Below are positions 40,224 to 49,433 of a DNA stretch of 64,000 bases, in pieces (position 1 is the stretch's first letter; each line of letters starts with the position of its first letter). The position numbers and the translations under genes were made by a program. Below the pieces are notes generated by a model. The model did not search any database and was not told the DNA's origin. It was given only the letters and a program-made list of their open reading frames with translations. The DNA lies in assembly GCA_019120335.1 (NCBI GenBank), contig DWVH01000015.1:20482-84481 (forward strand). The letters are read 5' to 3'. Source of the DNA: Candidatus Enterococcus stercoripullorum (GTDB lineage Bacteria; Bacillota; Bacilli; Lactobacillales; Enterococcaceae).

Positions 40224-40664
40224 ATGAGCGATTCTTTGCAGCAACATTTAGATAAATCCATGTATGGCGCACCGAAAATCAATCCAGAAGAACAAGCAAA
40301 ATATCTAGGGACTTTTAGAGAACGTTGCTTGCTTTCCATGACCAAAAGTGAAATGCAAAATCCCGAACTACAAGCAACTCTAAAAAGTCATCTAGCAGAA
40401 TTTAAAGGCTACAAAGCGTTATTAAATGCGAAATTGCCCGAAAGTCTGCAAGCGACCTATATTACCATTCTCAGTCAAGCTCAAATCCCATTCACCGTCA
40501 CCGAGTCAAGTCAGCCTTGTAATGAGGATAGTATCGGCTTGTTAATCGTGGATAGTCAGGCAGTCAACGAAGCAATCATTGATATTGCTGAAAAATATCC
40601 ATCAAACACAAAAGAGCCTACACCCAAAAAACATGAATCTTTTTGGCATAAGCTCTTTTCATAA
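40224..40664 (+). CDS. YueI/DUF1694 family protein
   Basis: A 146-residue soluble protein, recognised as the YueI family by SLQQHLDKSMYGAPKINPEEQAKYLGTFRERC, an N-terminal block seen in this group, followed by a ribosomal-L7Ae-like alpha/beta part. Function unknown. The RBS and promoter are good. It ends at a terminator shared with the convergent gshF gene. Confidence 0.82.
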   Translation: MSDSLQQHLDKSMYGAPKINPEEQAKYLGTFRERCLLSMTKSEMQNPELQATLKSHLAEFKGYKALLNAKLPESLQATYITILSQAQIPFTVTESSQPCNEDSIGLLIVDSQAVNEAIIDIAEKYPSNTKEPTPKKHESFWHKLFS

Positions 40665-40696
40665 GGTTCGCCAATCAAATTGGGCGAGCCTTTTAT
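40663..40696. terminator. Terminator between yueI-like gene and gshF
   Basis: Stem AAGGTTCGCC/GGGCGAGCCTT (40663-40672 and 40682-40692; mostly paired) followed by TTATATTTT. It overlaps the last codons of the convergent gshF. Confidence 0.75.
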
Positions 40697-42951
40697 ATTT
40701 TCAAGGTTGGAAATAGCAGCTTCAACACTTCTAAGGTTAAACGACGGCCTTTTCCTTTATAGGGATAGGCGTGCATATGCATAGCAGGGTTGAAATTCGC
40801 CTCAATAATCCCATAAGCGTCTGGCGCAGTGGCACTTTGATGATAATCTGGAATAATTAAATCAATGCCTGAAATTTTCGCTCCCAATGCTTCGACTGCT
40901 TGAGCGGCAATTTGCTTATAATCATCCGGAATTTCATCGGTCATATCAATCGAATCGCCACCTGTAGAGATATTGGAATTTTCTCTTAACCAAGCTATGA
41001 CATCCTTTGGCAAGACTGTTTCAAAATCATATCCCTGTTCTTTAAGCATCAGCGCTTCGATATCGCCTAACTGAATCTTTTCTAATGGATAACGATGATG
41101 CGTGCCGCGTAAAATATCTTGGTTTTTTTGTTCAACTAATTCACGAATAGTGTGTACCCCATCGCCTTTGACATTTGCTGGCACCCGCAACATGATAGCC
41201 TTGGTCTGACCATTAATCACAAAGAAACGATATTCAGTACCGGCAAAATATTCTTCTACCAAAACATCGATATCTTCTTTAAAAGCAATTTCTAAAGCTT
41301 TTTGATAATCCGCTTGACTCATCGCCTCTTTAAAAATCGTAATTCCTAGCCCGTAGTTGGTACTCTTAGGCTTAATCACTACTTTTCCTTGCGCATATTT
41401 AGGGTAATCTCTTAAGGCACTGGCTAAATCTTGGTATTCCGCACCTTGAGGGACTCTAAAATGAGAAGCAGCAAGCACTTTTTTCGTTACCACTTTATTT
41501 TCCATGATTAATGGGACGACATAGTTATCTTTACTGGTCATATTCGCCTTTTTCACATATTCTGTTTGGCCATCGTAAGTTAATTTGATAAACTGATCGA
41601 CCTCATCCAATACTTCAACTGTCACGCCTTTTTGAATGGCATCAAACATCATGATTTGTGTAGATAGTTCCATGTTACGATATCCTGCCAACTGATAAGG
41701 ATGCGCCCAAGCTTGCTCGTGATATTGACGTCCTAATTGCGTTGCCAGTTCGTGTTGCGTTTGGTTTTTTAATTTAGTAATGTACTCACTAGCTAGCGTG
41801 GCTTGTGGGTGGCGCGCCATTTTTTGCCATTTTTTAAGCCATGCTTGTTCTACTGGTAAATCTAACTCTTTGACTAAAGCCACCAATTCATCAATAATGC
41901 GAATCACTTCTTCTTGCAAGGCACTTTCTTTTTCAGGATGCTCCATGGCGACTTGTTGGTTGTATTGCTCGCCAAGTTGTAAAAAGGCATCGACATCACT
42001 TGGCGCTTCTTGGGTTAATAAATATAATAAGAATACTTGGATAAAAACAAGCTGTTCTTCATTGATACCAATCGCTTCAAAAGGATTTAAGTCCACATTA
42101 CGTAATTCAATGTAACGAATCGCATCTTCTAAATACTCTTCGCCTTTTCCTTGACGCAAACGCACAGCTGAATAGAACTCTTTTTCTTCAATCAATTTTC
42201 CTTTCGCAACTAGCTGTTTTAAATCTTGACAATACTGGTCGAAACTTTCAAAGCTGACTTGAAGGGCTTCTTTGTTTTGATAGCCAGCTTTAGAATTACG
42301 AATACTTCGAACATAATCATGAGGGGCATCAAATAGACAATAGTTCTTTTCCGGAAGTGGAGAAGCCCCAAATAGATAGGTGTAGACATAACGATAATGT
42401 AAGTATTGCTGTGCGAGGTGCAGATACACTTGCGTACGAAAGGCATCCAAACTCACTGAACTATTTTCTAATTGATGAAGGGTCGTCATGAATTTTTGAC
42501 CTAACTCGATATTGACATGAATCCCACTCACCATTTGCTTACGTTTACCATACACCTTTGCCAAATAACGACGGTATAACACATCTTCTTTTGTTTTTAG
42601 TTTGGCAATCATAATTTGGTCTTCATCATCAGGCAAGGCTGGCGGCATACTTAAGGGCCAAAGCATTTCCTCAGGATCCATAGAACGATAAATAACATCA
42701 TGAATCATTGCCAATTTTCGCAAAGCTTCTTTTGGACTATTCGTCACTGGTGTAATTAATTCGACCTGTGTTTCGGCAAAATCTGTTTGAATATATGGAT
42801 GAAAAGTCCGGCTTCCTAATGTTTTGGGATGATCGCTTTGTGCTAGATTGCCCACTAAATCGACACGTTGACTTTCCTTTTCCAAGCCAATGCGCATTTC
42901 CAATAAAAACGGGCGAATCGTTTCTTTATGTAAAAGTTCTGAATAAGACAT
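40693..42951 (-). CDS. gshF: Bifunctional glutamate-cysteine ligase/glutathione synthetase
   Basis: A 752-residue fusion that makes glutathione in two steps. The N-terminal part (about 1-480) is a gamma-proteobacterial-type glutamate-cysteine ligase (LEMRIGLEKESQRVD, TDFAETQVELITP, SGIHVNIELG); the C-terminal part is an ATP-grasp domain (KPKSTNYGLGITIF, VEEYFAGTEYRFFVI, IIEANFNPAMHMHAYP). This fusion is typical of streptococci, enterococci and Listeria. ATG 42951 is preferred over the adjacent GTG. An extended -10 TGTTATAAT lies upstream (complement of 42984-42989). Confidence 0.95.
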   Translation of the reverse strand: MSYSELLHKETIRPFLLEMRIGLEKESQRVDLVGNLAQSDHPKTLGSRTFHPYIQTDFAETQVELITPVTNSPKEALRKLAMIHDVIYRSMDPEEMLWPLSMPPALPDDEDQIMIAKLKTKEDVLYRRYLAKVYGKRKQMVSGIHVNIELGQKFMTTLHQLENSSVSLDAFRTQVYLHLAQQYLHYRYVYTYLFGASPLPEKNYCLFDAPHDYVRSIRNSKAGYQNKEALQVSFESFDQYCQDLKQLVAKGKLIEEKEFYSAVRLRQGKGEEYLEDAIRYIELRNVDLNPFEAIGINEEQLVFIQVFLLYLLTQEAPSDVDAFLQLGEQYNQQVAMEHPEKESALQEEVIRIIDELVALVKELDLPVEQAWLKKWQKMARHPQATLASEYITKLKNQTQHELATQLGRQYHEQAWAHPYQLAGYRNMELSTQIMMFDAIQKGVTVEVLDEVDQFIKLTYDGQTEYVKKANMTSKDNYVVPLIMENKVVTKKVLAASHFRVPQGAEYQDLASALRDYPKYAQGKVVIKPKSTNYGLGITIFKEAMSQADYQKALEIAFKEDIDVLVEEYFAGTEYRFFVINGQTKAIMLRVPANVKGDGVHTIRELVEQKNQDILRGTHHRYPLEKIQLGDIEALMLKEQGYDFETVLPKDVIAWLRENSNISTGGDSIDMTDEIPDDYKQIAAQAVEALGAKISGIDLIIPDYHQSATAPDAYGIIEANFNPAMHMHAYPYKGKGRRLTLEVLKLLFPTLKI

Positions 42952-43162
42952 CACTTGACCTCGTTTTCTATTCGTTTTTTTACATTATAACAAATAGTTT
43001 TTCAAAAGCACACCAGACTGCTCAAAAATCAAAACATTTCGTACTTTTTATAACAAATATGCATCAACTAGCTACTTAATTAAAATTCCACTGTGATATT
43101 TGACTAACGGACTTTGAAGTAGCAAAATATACTTTAGAAACCACAATGGAGGAGAAGGGATT

Positions 43163-43405
43163 ATGGCATTTTTTATCAGATTATCAGAAGAAGAAAGAAA
43201 GCTTGCGGAAAGTTATGCAAAAAGCCATGCAATATCCTTAGAAGAAGCATTTAAACAAGCGTTATTTGAACGTATAGAGGATGAATACGATCTTGTTGTT
43301 GCTAAAGAAGCGTATCAGGACTATGTAAATAACGGGTACAAATCTACACCTGTAGCAGAATTTTGGAGTGAACTAGATGAAGAACTATCATTTAAATCTT
43401 ACTAA
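43163..43405 (+). CDS. RelB/DUF6290-type antitoxin
   Basis: An 80-residue ribbon-helix-helix-like protein: FFIRLSEEERKLAESYAKSHAISLEEAFKQALFERIEDEYDL, then an acidic tail (VAEFWSELDEEL) that would wrap around a RelE-type toxin. Good RBS (GGAGAAGGG). The partner frame overlaps the end of this gene but is broken (see 43377), so this is an antitoxin left without a working toxin. Confidence 0.75.
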   Translation: MAFFIRLSEEERKLAESYAKSHAISLEEAFKQALFERIEDEYDLVVAKEAYQDYVNNGYKSTPVAEFWSELDEELSFKSY

Positions 43406-43488
43406 TCGCTTCAAAAAAGAATTTAGAAATTTGGATAATTATATACAAGTGGTCATCGTTTCTTTTTTGTATAAATTCATTTCTATTT
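43377..43488 (+). pseudogene. Truncated RelE/ParE-type toxin
   Basis: The frame starts MKNYHLNLTNRFKKEFRNLDNYIQ, typical of RelE-type toxin N-termini, overlapping the antitoxin gene by 29 bases. After about 35 residues the similarity is lost, and the frame continues into sequence that forms the leuS terminator. Roughly the last 50-55 residues, which hold the catalytic part, are missing. Confidence 0.6.
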
Positions 43489-43493
43489 TTTCA

Positions 43494-43544
43494 TTTCAAA
43501 AAATAGAGGTCTTTCCATCATCATCAAATGGGAAGACCTCTATT
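43494..43544 (-). terminator. Terminator of leuS
   Basis: Minus-strand stem of about 15 bp (AATAGAGGTCTTTCC at 43502-43516 and GGGAAGACCTCTATT at 43530-43544, one bulge) followed by TTTTTT. Confidence 0.9.
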
Positions 43545-43551
43545 ATTATAC

Positions 43552-45966
43552 TTAGTTTGCTACGATATTAACTAATTTATTTGGTACAGCAATCACTTTA
43601 CGAACCGTCTTGCCCGCAATGTGTTCTTTGACTTGTTCATTGGCTAAAGCAAGTTCTTCCAAGGCTTCTTTACTACTATCGACTAGTACCATTAGTTTGG
43701 CACGGACTTTACCATTGATTTGGCAAACAATTTCTACTTCTGATTCAACTAAAGCTGCTTCATCAAAGGTAGGCCATGGCACATAAGAGATGCCACCTTC
43801 ATTGCCTAAGATTTCCCACAATTCTTCAGCGATATGTGGAGCAATTGGCGCTAATAATTGAACAAAACCTTCAATATAGGCATAAGGAAGTGCATCTGCC
43901 TTGTAGGCTTCATTGACAAAGACCATCATTTGCGAAATAGCTGTGTTAAAGTGTAGGTTTTCGAAGTCTTCTGTCACTTTCTTCACAGTTTGGTTATAGA
44001 CTTTATCTAATTTACCATCGTTAAAGGTTGTGATGCGATCTCTAAGTTTACCATTTTCATCAACAATCAAACGCCATACACGGTCTAAGAATTTACGGCT
44101 ACCTTCAAGGCCATTTTCGCTCCAGGCAATCGAAGCATCCAATGGTCCCATAAACATTTCATAAAGACGTAAAGTATCGGCACCATATTGTTTCACGACA
44201 TCATCTGGGTTTACGACATTACCGCGAGATTTAGACATTTTTTCATTGTTTTCGCCTAAAATCATTCCTTGGTTAAATAATTTTTGAAATGGTTCTTTGG
44301 TTGGTACTACGCCTAAATCATACAAGAATTTATGCCAGAAACGAGCATACAATAAGTGTAATACCGCATGTTCAGCTCCCCCAATGTAAATATCTACTGG
44401 CAACCATTGTTTTAATTTTTCATAATCGGCCAAAGCTTGTTTGTTGTGTGGATCAACATAGCGTAAGAAGTACCATGAACTACCCGCCCATTGTGGCATG
44501 GTATTGGTTTCACGACGACCTTTCAAGCCTGTCTTAGGATCGACCACATTGACCCAATCTGTAATGTTGGCTAATGGTGATTCACCGGTACCACTTGGTT
44601 TGATATTTGTCGCTTTTGGCAAACGTAATGGTAATTCCTCTTCACTTAAAGCGGTAGTTGTACCATCTTCCCAATGAATGATTGGAATTGGTTCACCCCA
44701 GTAGCGTTGACGAGAGAATAGCCAGTCACGTAGACGATAGCTGACTTCTTTTTTCCCTACGCCATGTTCTTCTAACCAAGCAACCATTTTATCAATGGCT
44801 TCTTGTTTATTTAAACCATTTAGAAACTCAGAATTGATGTGTTCGCCATCTTCTGTGAAAGCTTCCTTCGTTACATCGCCACCTGCTAAGACGGGGATAA
44901 TTTCTAAATCAAATGTTTTCGCAAATTCAAAGTCGCGTTCATCATGTGCCGGTACTGCCATAATTGCCCCAGTACCGTATGAAGCCAAAACATAATCCGC
45001 AATCCAGATTGGTATTTTCTTATTGTTTACCGGATTAATCGCATAGGCACCCGTAAAGACCCCTGTTTTTTCTTTAGCTAAATCAGTACGGTTTAAATCT
45101 GATTTTTTCGCCGCTTGTTCGATATAGCTTTCCACAGCCGCCATTTGCTCAGGCGTCGTAATTTCTTTCACAAGTGGTAATTCTGGTGCCATCACTGCAT
45201 ATGTCGCACCGAACAAAGTATCAGGACGAGTGGTAAAGACGGTAAATTCTTTGTCCGTATCAGCTACTTTAAAGGTTACATTGGCACCGACTGAGCGACC
45301 AATCCAGTTACGTTGCATTTCTTTGATGCTTTCTGGCCAGTCTAGTTCTTCTAAATCATCTAATAGGCGGTCTGCATAAGCCGTGATTTTCAACATCCAT
45401 TGACGCATTGGTTTACGAATAACGTCATAACCACCACGTTCACTCTTACCATCGATGACTTCTTCGTTGGCGATAACTGTTCCTAATTCAGGCACCCAGT
45501 TTACCGCAACTTCTGCTTCATAGGCTAATCCTTTTTCATATAATTTTGTGAAAATCCATTGTGTCCATTTGTAATATTCAGGATCAGTGGTGTTGACTTC
45601 ACGATTCCAGTCATAACTAAAACCTAAAGAATTAATTTGACGACGGAAGGTTTCGATATTTTTCTTGGTGAATTCTGCTGGATCATTGCCGGTATCTAAA
45701 GCATATTGTTCCGCAGGTAAACCAAAGGCATCCCACCCCATTGGATGTAAAACATTGTAGCCTTGTGCACGTTTGAAACGAGATAAAATATCAGTTGCCG
45801 TATACCCTTCCGGATGGCCAACGTGTAAGCCTTGACCAGATGGATAAGGGAACATGTCTAATGCATAGAATTTTGGCTTATCGGGATCTGTTGTTGTATT
45901 GAACGTATTGTGAGCAGCCCAATACTTTTGCCATTTTTTCTCAATGGTCTTGTGATTGTAATTCAC
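43552..45966 (-). CDS. leuS: Leucyl-tRNA synthetase
   Basis: An 804-residue class I synthetase: HIGH-type motif in [16 protein letters not shown] (residues 40-55), the CP1 editing domain ([13 protein letters not shown]), and KMSKS in [14 protein letters not shown]. It charges tRNA-Leu. It starts with GTG at 45966, preceded by AGGAGG at 45975-45980. Transcription comes from a distant promoter through a T-box and an array of hairpin repeats, giving an unusually long leader of over 700 bases. Confidence 0.97.
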   Translation of the reverse strand: MNYNHKTIEKKWQKYWAAHNTFNTTTDPDKPKFYALDMFPYPSGQGLHVGHPEGYTATDILSRFKRAQGYNVLHPMGWDAFGLPAEQYALDTGNDPAEFTKKNIETFRRQINSLGFSYDWNREVNTTDPEYYKWTQWIFTKLYEKGLAYEAEVAVNWVPELGTVIANEEVIDGKSERGGYDVIRKPMRQWMLKITAYADRLLDDLEELDWPESIKEMQRNWIGRSVGANVTFKVADTDKEFTVFTTRPDTLFGATYAVMAPELPLVKEITTPEQMAAVESYIEQAAKKSDLNRTDLAKEKTGVFTGAYAINPVNNKKIPIWIADYVLASYGTGAIMAVPAHDERDFEFAKTFDLEIIPVLAGGDVTKEAFTEDGEHINSEFLNGLNKQEAIDKMVAWLEEHGVGKKEVSYRLRDWLFSRQRYWGEPIPIIHWEDGTTTALSEEELPLRLPKATNIKPSGTGESPLANITDWVNVVDPKTGLKGRRETNTMPQWAGSSWYFLRYVDPHNKQALADYEKLKQWLPVDIYIGGAEHAVLHLLYARFWHKFLYDLGVVPTKEPFQKLFNQGMILGENNEKMSKSRGNVVNPDDVVKQYGADTLRLYEMFMGPLDASIAWSENGLEGSRKFLDRVWRLIVDENGKLRDRITTFNDGKLDKVYNQTVKKVTEDFENLHFNTAISQMMVFVNEAYKADALPYAYIEGFVQLLAPIAPHIAEELWEILGNEGGISYVPWPTFDEAALVESEVEIVCQINGKVRAKLMVLVDSSKEALEELALANEQVKEHIAGKTVRKVIAVPNKLVNIVAN

Positions 45967-46063
45967 TTTCTTTTCCTCCTAAAAAATATTTGTTTATCTT
46001 GAACCTTAGACTAGCTAAAGGGTCATGATGAAATCATGTCGTGTGAATATTTAATGTATTGAT

Positions 46064-46106
46064 TGCTTATCCGCTATTAGCTATTCGAGTCGATTTACAA
46101 CCTTAT
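46064..46106 (+). repeat. Truncated copy (3' half) of the long-hairpin repeat
   Basis: This segment matches the right arm and end of the next unit (CTTATCCG ... CGAGTCGATTTACAACCTT), with changes. It lacks the 5' arm. It marks the leuS-proximal border of the array. Confidence 0.65.
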
Positions 46107-46108
46107 TT

Positions 46109-46240
46109 GACGGTGTTCAGCGACTAGCCACTTCGGCGTATAAGCCAGCACGTCTGGGAAAGTCTTTACTTCTCGGACTTTCCCGACGTTCTGGACAAAC
46201 TTATCCGATCGTGGCTGACCGAGTCGCTTCACAACCTTTT
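46109..46240 (+). repeat. Long-hairpin repeat, array unit 1
   Basis: 132 bp from GACGGTGTTC to CACAACCTTTT. Left-arm blocks AGCGACT, AGCCAC, ATAAG, CGTC and GGGAAAGTC find their complements in order in the right arm, with a 5-base bulge (GACCG) on the right. Arm sequence differs from unit 3 while pairing is kept. Confidence 0.85.
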
Positions 46241-46241
46241 C

Positions 46242-46372
46242 CACGGTGTTTGGCAGCTAGACATTGCGAAATTCGCCCTCCTGTTTGAGAAAATCTCCTT
46301 TCATCCGATTTTCTCAACGGTAGGTAAGCACACGAATTTCTTCATGTCTTACCGAGCCGCCTCACAACCTTA
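46242..46372 (+). repeat. Long-hairpin repeat, array unit 2
   Basis: 131 bp with the same ends (CACGGTGTT and CACAACCTTA) but the most divergent arms: GGCAGCT, AGACAT, GAAATTCG and GAGAAAATC blocks pair with the right arm, again with a 5-base bulge (TACCG) in the same place. Confidence 0.85.
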
Positions 46373-46375
46373 TTT

Positions 46376-46507
46376 GACGGTGTTCGAAGGGTAGCTACAT
46401 CGCATCTAAGCCGGCCTGTCTAGGAAAATCTTTAAATACAATGGATTTTCCTGACATTCCGGACAAACTTAGCTGCTTGTAGCTAATCGACCCTTCTCAC
46501 AACCTTA
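46376..46507 (+). repeat. Long-hairpin repeat, array unit 3
   Basis: 132 bp, nearly identical to the copy at 25343-25473 (left arm GAAGGGTAGCTACA; right arm TGTAGCT-AATCG-ACCCTTC). It borders directly on the poly-T of the leuS T-box terminator. Confidence 0.88.
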
Positions 46508-46510
46508 TAC

Positions 46511-46750
46511 AAAAAGTCCTATAAGGAAATTTCCTTATAGGACGTCAATCACACGTGGTACCACCTATTCTTCATCAGACATTGCTGACCTTGAACATGA
46601 TAACGATTGTCACCGTGGATACCTACTACTTTCAGCACCCATCACTTCAAGGCGAGCTTCAAAAGTTGTCAGGAGTATTCGCACCAAACATACTCTCTCT
46701 GAATCTGCATCACTTTCTACTGTTCCTTGTCAATGTGAAGTATAAGTTGT
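46511..46750 (-). promoter_or_regulatory. T-box leader of leuS
   Basis: On the minus strand the T-box core AGGTGGTACCACGTG (complement of 46552-46566) precedes a terminator with a 14-bp perfect stem GTCCTATAAGGAAA/TTTCCTTATAGGAC (46516-46543) and a T run (46511-46515). Upstream sequence fits stem I, with AATACTCC as a possible specifier loop carrying CUC (Leu). Uncharged tRNA-Leu would favour antitermination. The 5' end near 46750 is approximate; TATACT near 46740 may be the -10. Confidence 0.9.
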
Positions 46751-46815
46751 TTTCATGGTATCAAATTTCCCCACAAAATTCAATAGCCCCATAGGATTTT
46801 TCCGTTATTTGAGTA

Positions 46816-46852
46816 GCAAAAATAGCTCAGGTCCTCTTTACACCTGAGCTAT
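46816..46852 (-). terminator. Terminator of the LysM hydrolase gene
   Basis: Stem ATAGCTCAGGT/ACCTGAGCTAT (46822-46832 and 46842-46852) followed on the minus strand by TTTTTGC. Confidence 0.88.
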
Positions 46853-46860
46853 CAAAAACT

Positions 46861-49056
46861 CTATTTTACCTTCAAAGTTTGATTGACTAAAATTAAATCC
46901 GAAGTCAATTGATTCAAGGCCTTTAATTGCGCAACACTTAACCCATGTTTTTGAGCAATACTCCATAAACTATCACCACTTTTCACACGATAAGTTGTAG
47001 CTTTCGAAGTAGTTGTTGTACTTTGACTCACAGCAGTTGAAGGAGTCGTGCTCGCTTGAACTTTTAAAACCTGACCTGGATAGATAAAGTCATTTTTAAT
47101 ATGATTCAAGTTACGCAAAGTATTCATCGAAATGCCGAATTTATTGGCAATTTTCCATACTGAATCGCCCGCCACCACGGTATAATTTTTCTCAGAAAGA
47201 TTTGTCGTATTCGTTGGATTAGGTTCTTGATTTATCACTGAATGACTCCCTTTTCGGACCGCTAACTTTTGACCTGGATAAATCAAATCACTTGTCAATT
47301 GGTTCATACTCTTTAATTGACTAACTGATAAACCGTATCGATTAGCAATCAACCACAGACTGTCTCCTGATTTTACAGTATAACTAGTCGTATCTACAGA
47401 CTGATGATTACTTGATTGTCCGCTAGATTGATTGGCACTATTATTCGGCGTCGTAGGATTTGTAGCAGTAGAACTCGTATTATTCCCTTTTCGGACCGCT
47501 AACTTTTGACCTGGATAAATCAAATCACTTGTCAATTGGTTCATGCTCTTTAATTGACTAACCGATAAACCGTATCGATTAGCAATCGACCACAGACTGT
47601 CTCCTGATTTTACAGTATAACTAGTCGTATCTACAGGCTGATGATTACTTGATTGTCCGCTAGATTGATTGGCACTATTATTCGGCGTCGTAGGATTTGT
47701 AGCAGTAGAACTCGTATTATTCCCTTTTCGGACTGTTAGCTTTTGACCTGGATAAATCAAATCACTTGTCAATTGGTTCATGCTCTTTAATTGACTAACC
47801 GACAAACCGTATCGATTGGCAATCAACCACAGACTGTCTCCTGATTTTACAGTATAAGTATCCGTTGACACAGTAGGCGTTTGACTAGGCGTGTTTGAGG
47901 TAGCATGATTTGGGACAGTTGGGGTAATAGGAGTCGTCGAACCCTCACTATTGCTCACTAAAGGAATTTTCAAAACTTGTCCTGGATAGATAAAGTTATT
48001 TTGAATATGATTCTGACTACGTAATGCCTCCATTGAGATACCAAATTGATTGGCAATCTTCCACACCGAATCACCTGAAACAACCGTGTAAGTTTGTGTT
48101 TTTAAATCAGTAGAACTACTTGGTGTACTTGGTGCAGTCGGTGTACTAGGATTAGGCATAACAGTCGTATTACCCGTCCCCGTTTGAATGGATAATTTTT
48201 GACCAACATAAATCATATCACTTGATAATTGATTCCAACTCTTTAGCTGAGCAATTGTTACCCCAAATTTTTTCGCAATCGCATATAAACTATCACCCGC
48301 CACAATGGTATATGTCGAAGTGCCTGTATGGGTAGCCTCCTGATTCCCATTAGATGGTAAATTTGTATTTGTTCCGTCACCAAATGAATGCGATGGATTA
48401 CCGCTACTTGGTGTGTCATATTGTGTTAAGCCGTATGTTTCGATAATCCGATTTAACGAGGTCGCATAATTTGGATCTGTTGCGTATCGTCCGGTTAACC
48501 AAGCTGTAGCATCACGATAAGAAGTCGTATTACTTTTCCAAGCACCGGCATAGTAGTACACGCCAGATTGGAAAGAAACATTTCTTAACGTGCGCGCATT
48601 ATCCATAAATGATTCCGCAAATGAAGGATAGCGACGGAAAGGTTCATTCTTCGTCACCCATTGGCCATTTAAAAATTCTAATGTATTCATGTAAACGGTT
48701 TGGCCATTATAGCTACCTTTAATACCAAACAAATTATAATTAGGTGCTTGAGCTAGCGTACTTTTCCCCCAAGCACTTTCTAAAATCGCCTGTGCCATCA
48801 TGACCGAAGCATATAAATCGTTCGCATTAGCCACTGATTGAGCATGTGGGGCGATTTGATTGATAAATTGTTGCTGACTAGATGCATTGCTGTATTGCAC
48901 AGTATCCGCCTGTACATTTACCGTAGGAATCAATGGAGCAGCGACACTTACCGCCGTCACAGTACTACCCACAACCGCAGCTGTCTTACTTAATTTTCGA
49001 TATTTTTTATAATTTGTTGTACGATGTTTCACTTGGTAACTGGCATGTTTTTTCAT
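46861..49056 (-). CDS. Secreted peptidoglycan hydrolase (glucosaminidase domain plus seven LysM repeats)
   Basis: A 731-residue exported autolysin. It has a long basic signal peptide (residues 1 to about 51, ending VNVQADT), a glucosaminidase domain (about 60-215: LYASVMMAQAILESAWGKSTLAQ with the catalytic Glu, NLFGIKGSYNGQ), and seven LysM cell-wall-binding repeats joined by Ser/Thr/Asn-rich linkers. It resembles enterococcal AtlA-like hydrolases but with no long Thr-rich N-terminal domain. LysM 3-5 are nearly identical (see the repeat entry). A -10 TATAAT lies at the complement of 49178-49183. Confidence 0.9.
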   Translation of the reverse strand: MKKHASYQVKHRTTNYKKYRKLSKTAAVVGSTVTAVSVAAPLIPTVNVQADTVQYSNASSQQQFINQIAPHAQSVANANDLYASVMMAQAILESAWGKSTLAQAPNYNLFGIKGSYNGQTVYMNTLEFLNGQWVTKNEPFRRYPSFAESFMDNARTLRNVSFQSGVYYYAGAWKSNTTSYRDATAWLTGRYATDPNYATSLNRIIETYGLTQYDTPSSGNPSHSFGDGTNTNLPSNGNQEATHTGTSTYTIVAGDSLYAIAKKFGVTIAQLKSWNQLSSDMIYVGQKLSIQTGTGNTTVMPNPSTPTAPSTPSSSTDLKTQTYTVVSGDSVWKIANQFGISMEALRSQNHIQNNFIYPGQVLKIPLVSNSEGSTTPITPTVPNHATSNTPSQTPTVSTDTYTVKSGDSLWLIANRYGLSVSQLKSMNQLTSDLIYPGQKLTVRKGNNTSSTATNPTTPNNSANQSSGQSSNHQPVDTTSYTVKSGDSLWSIANRYGLSVSQLKSMNQLTSDLIYPGQKLAVRKGNNTSSTATNPTTPNNSANQSSGQSSNHQSVDTTSYTVKSGDSLWLIANRYGLSVSQLKSMNQLTSDLIYPGQKLAVRKGSHSVINQEPNPTNTTNLSEKNYTVVAGDSVWKIANKFGISMNTLRNLNHIKNDFIYPGQVLKVQASTTPSTAVSQSTTTTSKATTYRVKSGDSLWSIAQKHGLSVAQLKALNQLTSDLILVNQTLKVK
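47248..47870 (-). repeat. In-frame 237-bp tandem repeats (LysM plus linker)
   Basis: The block beginning CCCTTTTCGGAC recurs at about 47248, 47485 and 47722, an exact period of 237 bp (79 codons). Each unit encodes one LysM domain and its NNTSSTATNPTTPNNSANQ-type linker; copies differ at only a few bases. About 2.6 units are present. Copy number is likely to vary between strains and could be miscounted in short-read assemblies. Confidence 0.9.
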
Positions 49057-49350
49057 TTTCTATCCTCCATCAAAAATAAATTATCGATTCCAAAAAAATT
49101 ATTTTATAAATGCTATCAAAAATACTTTTATACAAACGTATGTGCTTGAAAAATGTTTATCTAAAAGCTCAAAATTCATTATACACCAAAACCCAAAGCT
49201 TTACTTTAAAAACGTATGAAATTCATTAATTTGTTATATTCTTAATCGGATGGTCAAACTTTTCCTCCCCAAAGGACATAATTCTTTATAAAAATTTAGA
49301 AAAACAGCGCGTATTTTCATTGATTACTACTAAAAAACTGCTATTTCGGC

Positions 49351-49356
49351 TATAAT
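49351..49356 (+). promoter_or_regulatory. -10 element before the PAP2 gene
   Basis: TATAAT at 49351-49356, no clear -35. The 377-base gap 49057-49433 otherwise holds only the oppositely oriented promoter of the LysM hydrolase; I see no gene in it. Confidence 0.45.
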
Positions 49357-49433
49357 AGAACTCAAACTTATTCATTTGACGTAATATGACTGAAATGTTT
49401 AAGTAAATCATTCGTATCTAGAAAGGAAAAGAC

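Noticed and set aside
43488..43571. C-terminal part of the frame following the antitoxin
   Set aside because: It reads through the leuS terminator stem and does not resemble a RelE toxin.
46064..46507. CRISPR array
   Set aside because: The repeats are about 131 bp, adjoin without spacers, and are hairpins with conserved ends; no cas genes are present.
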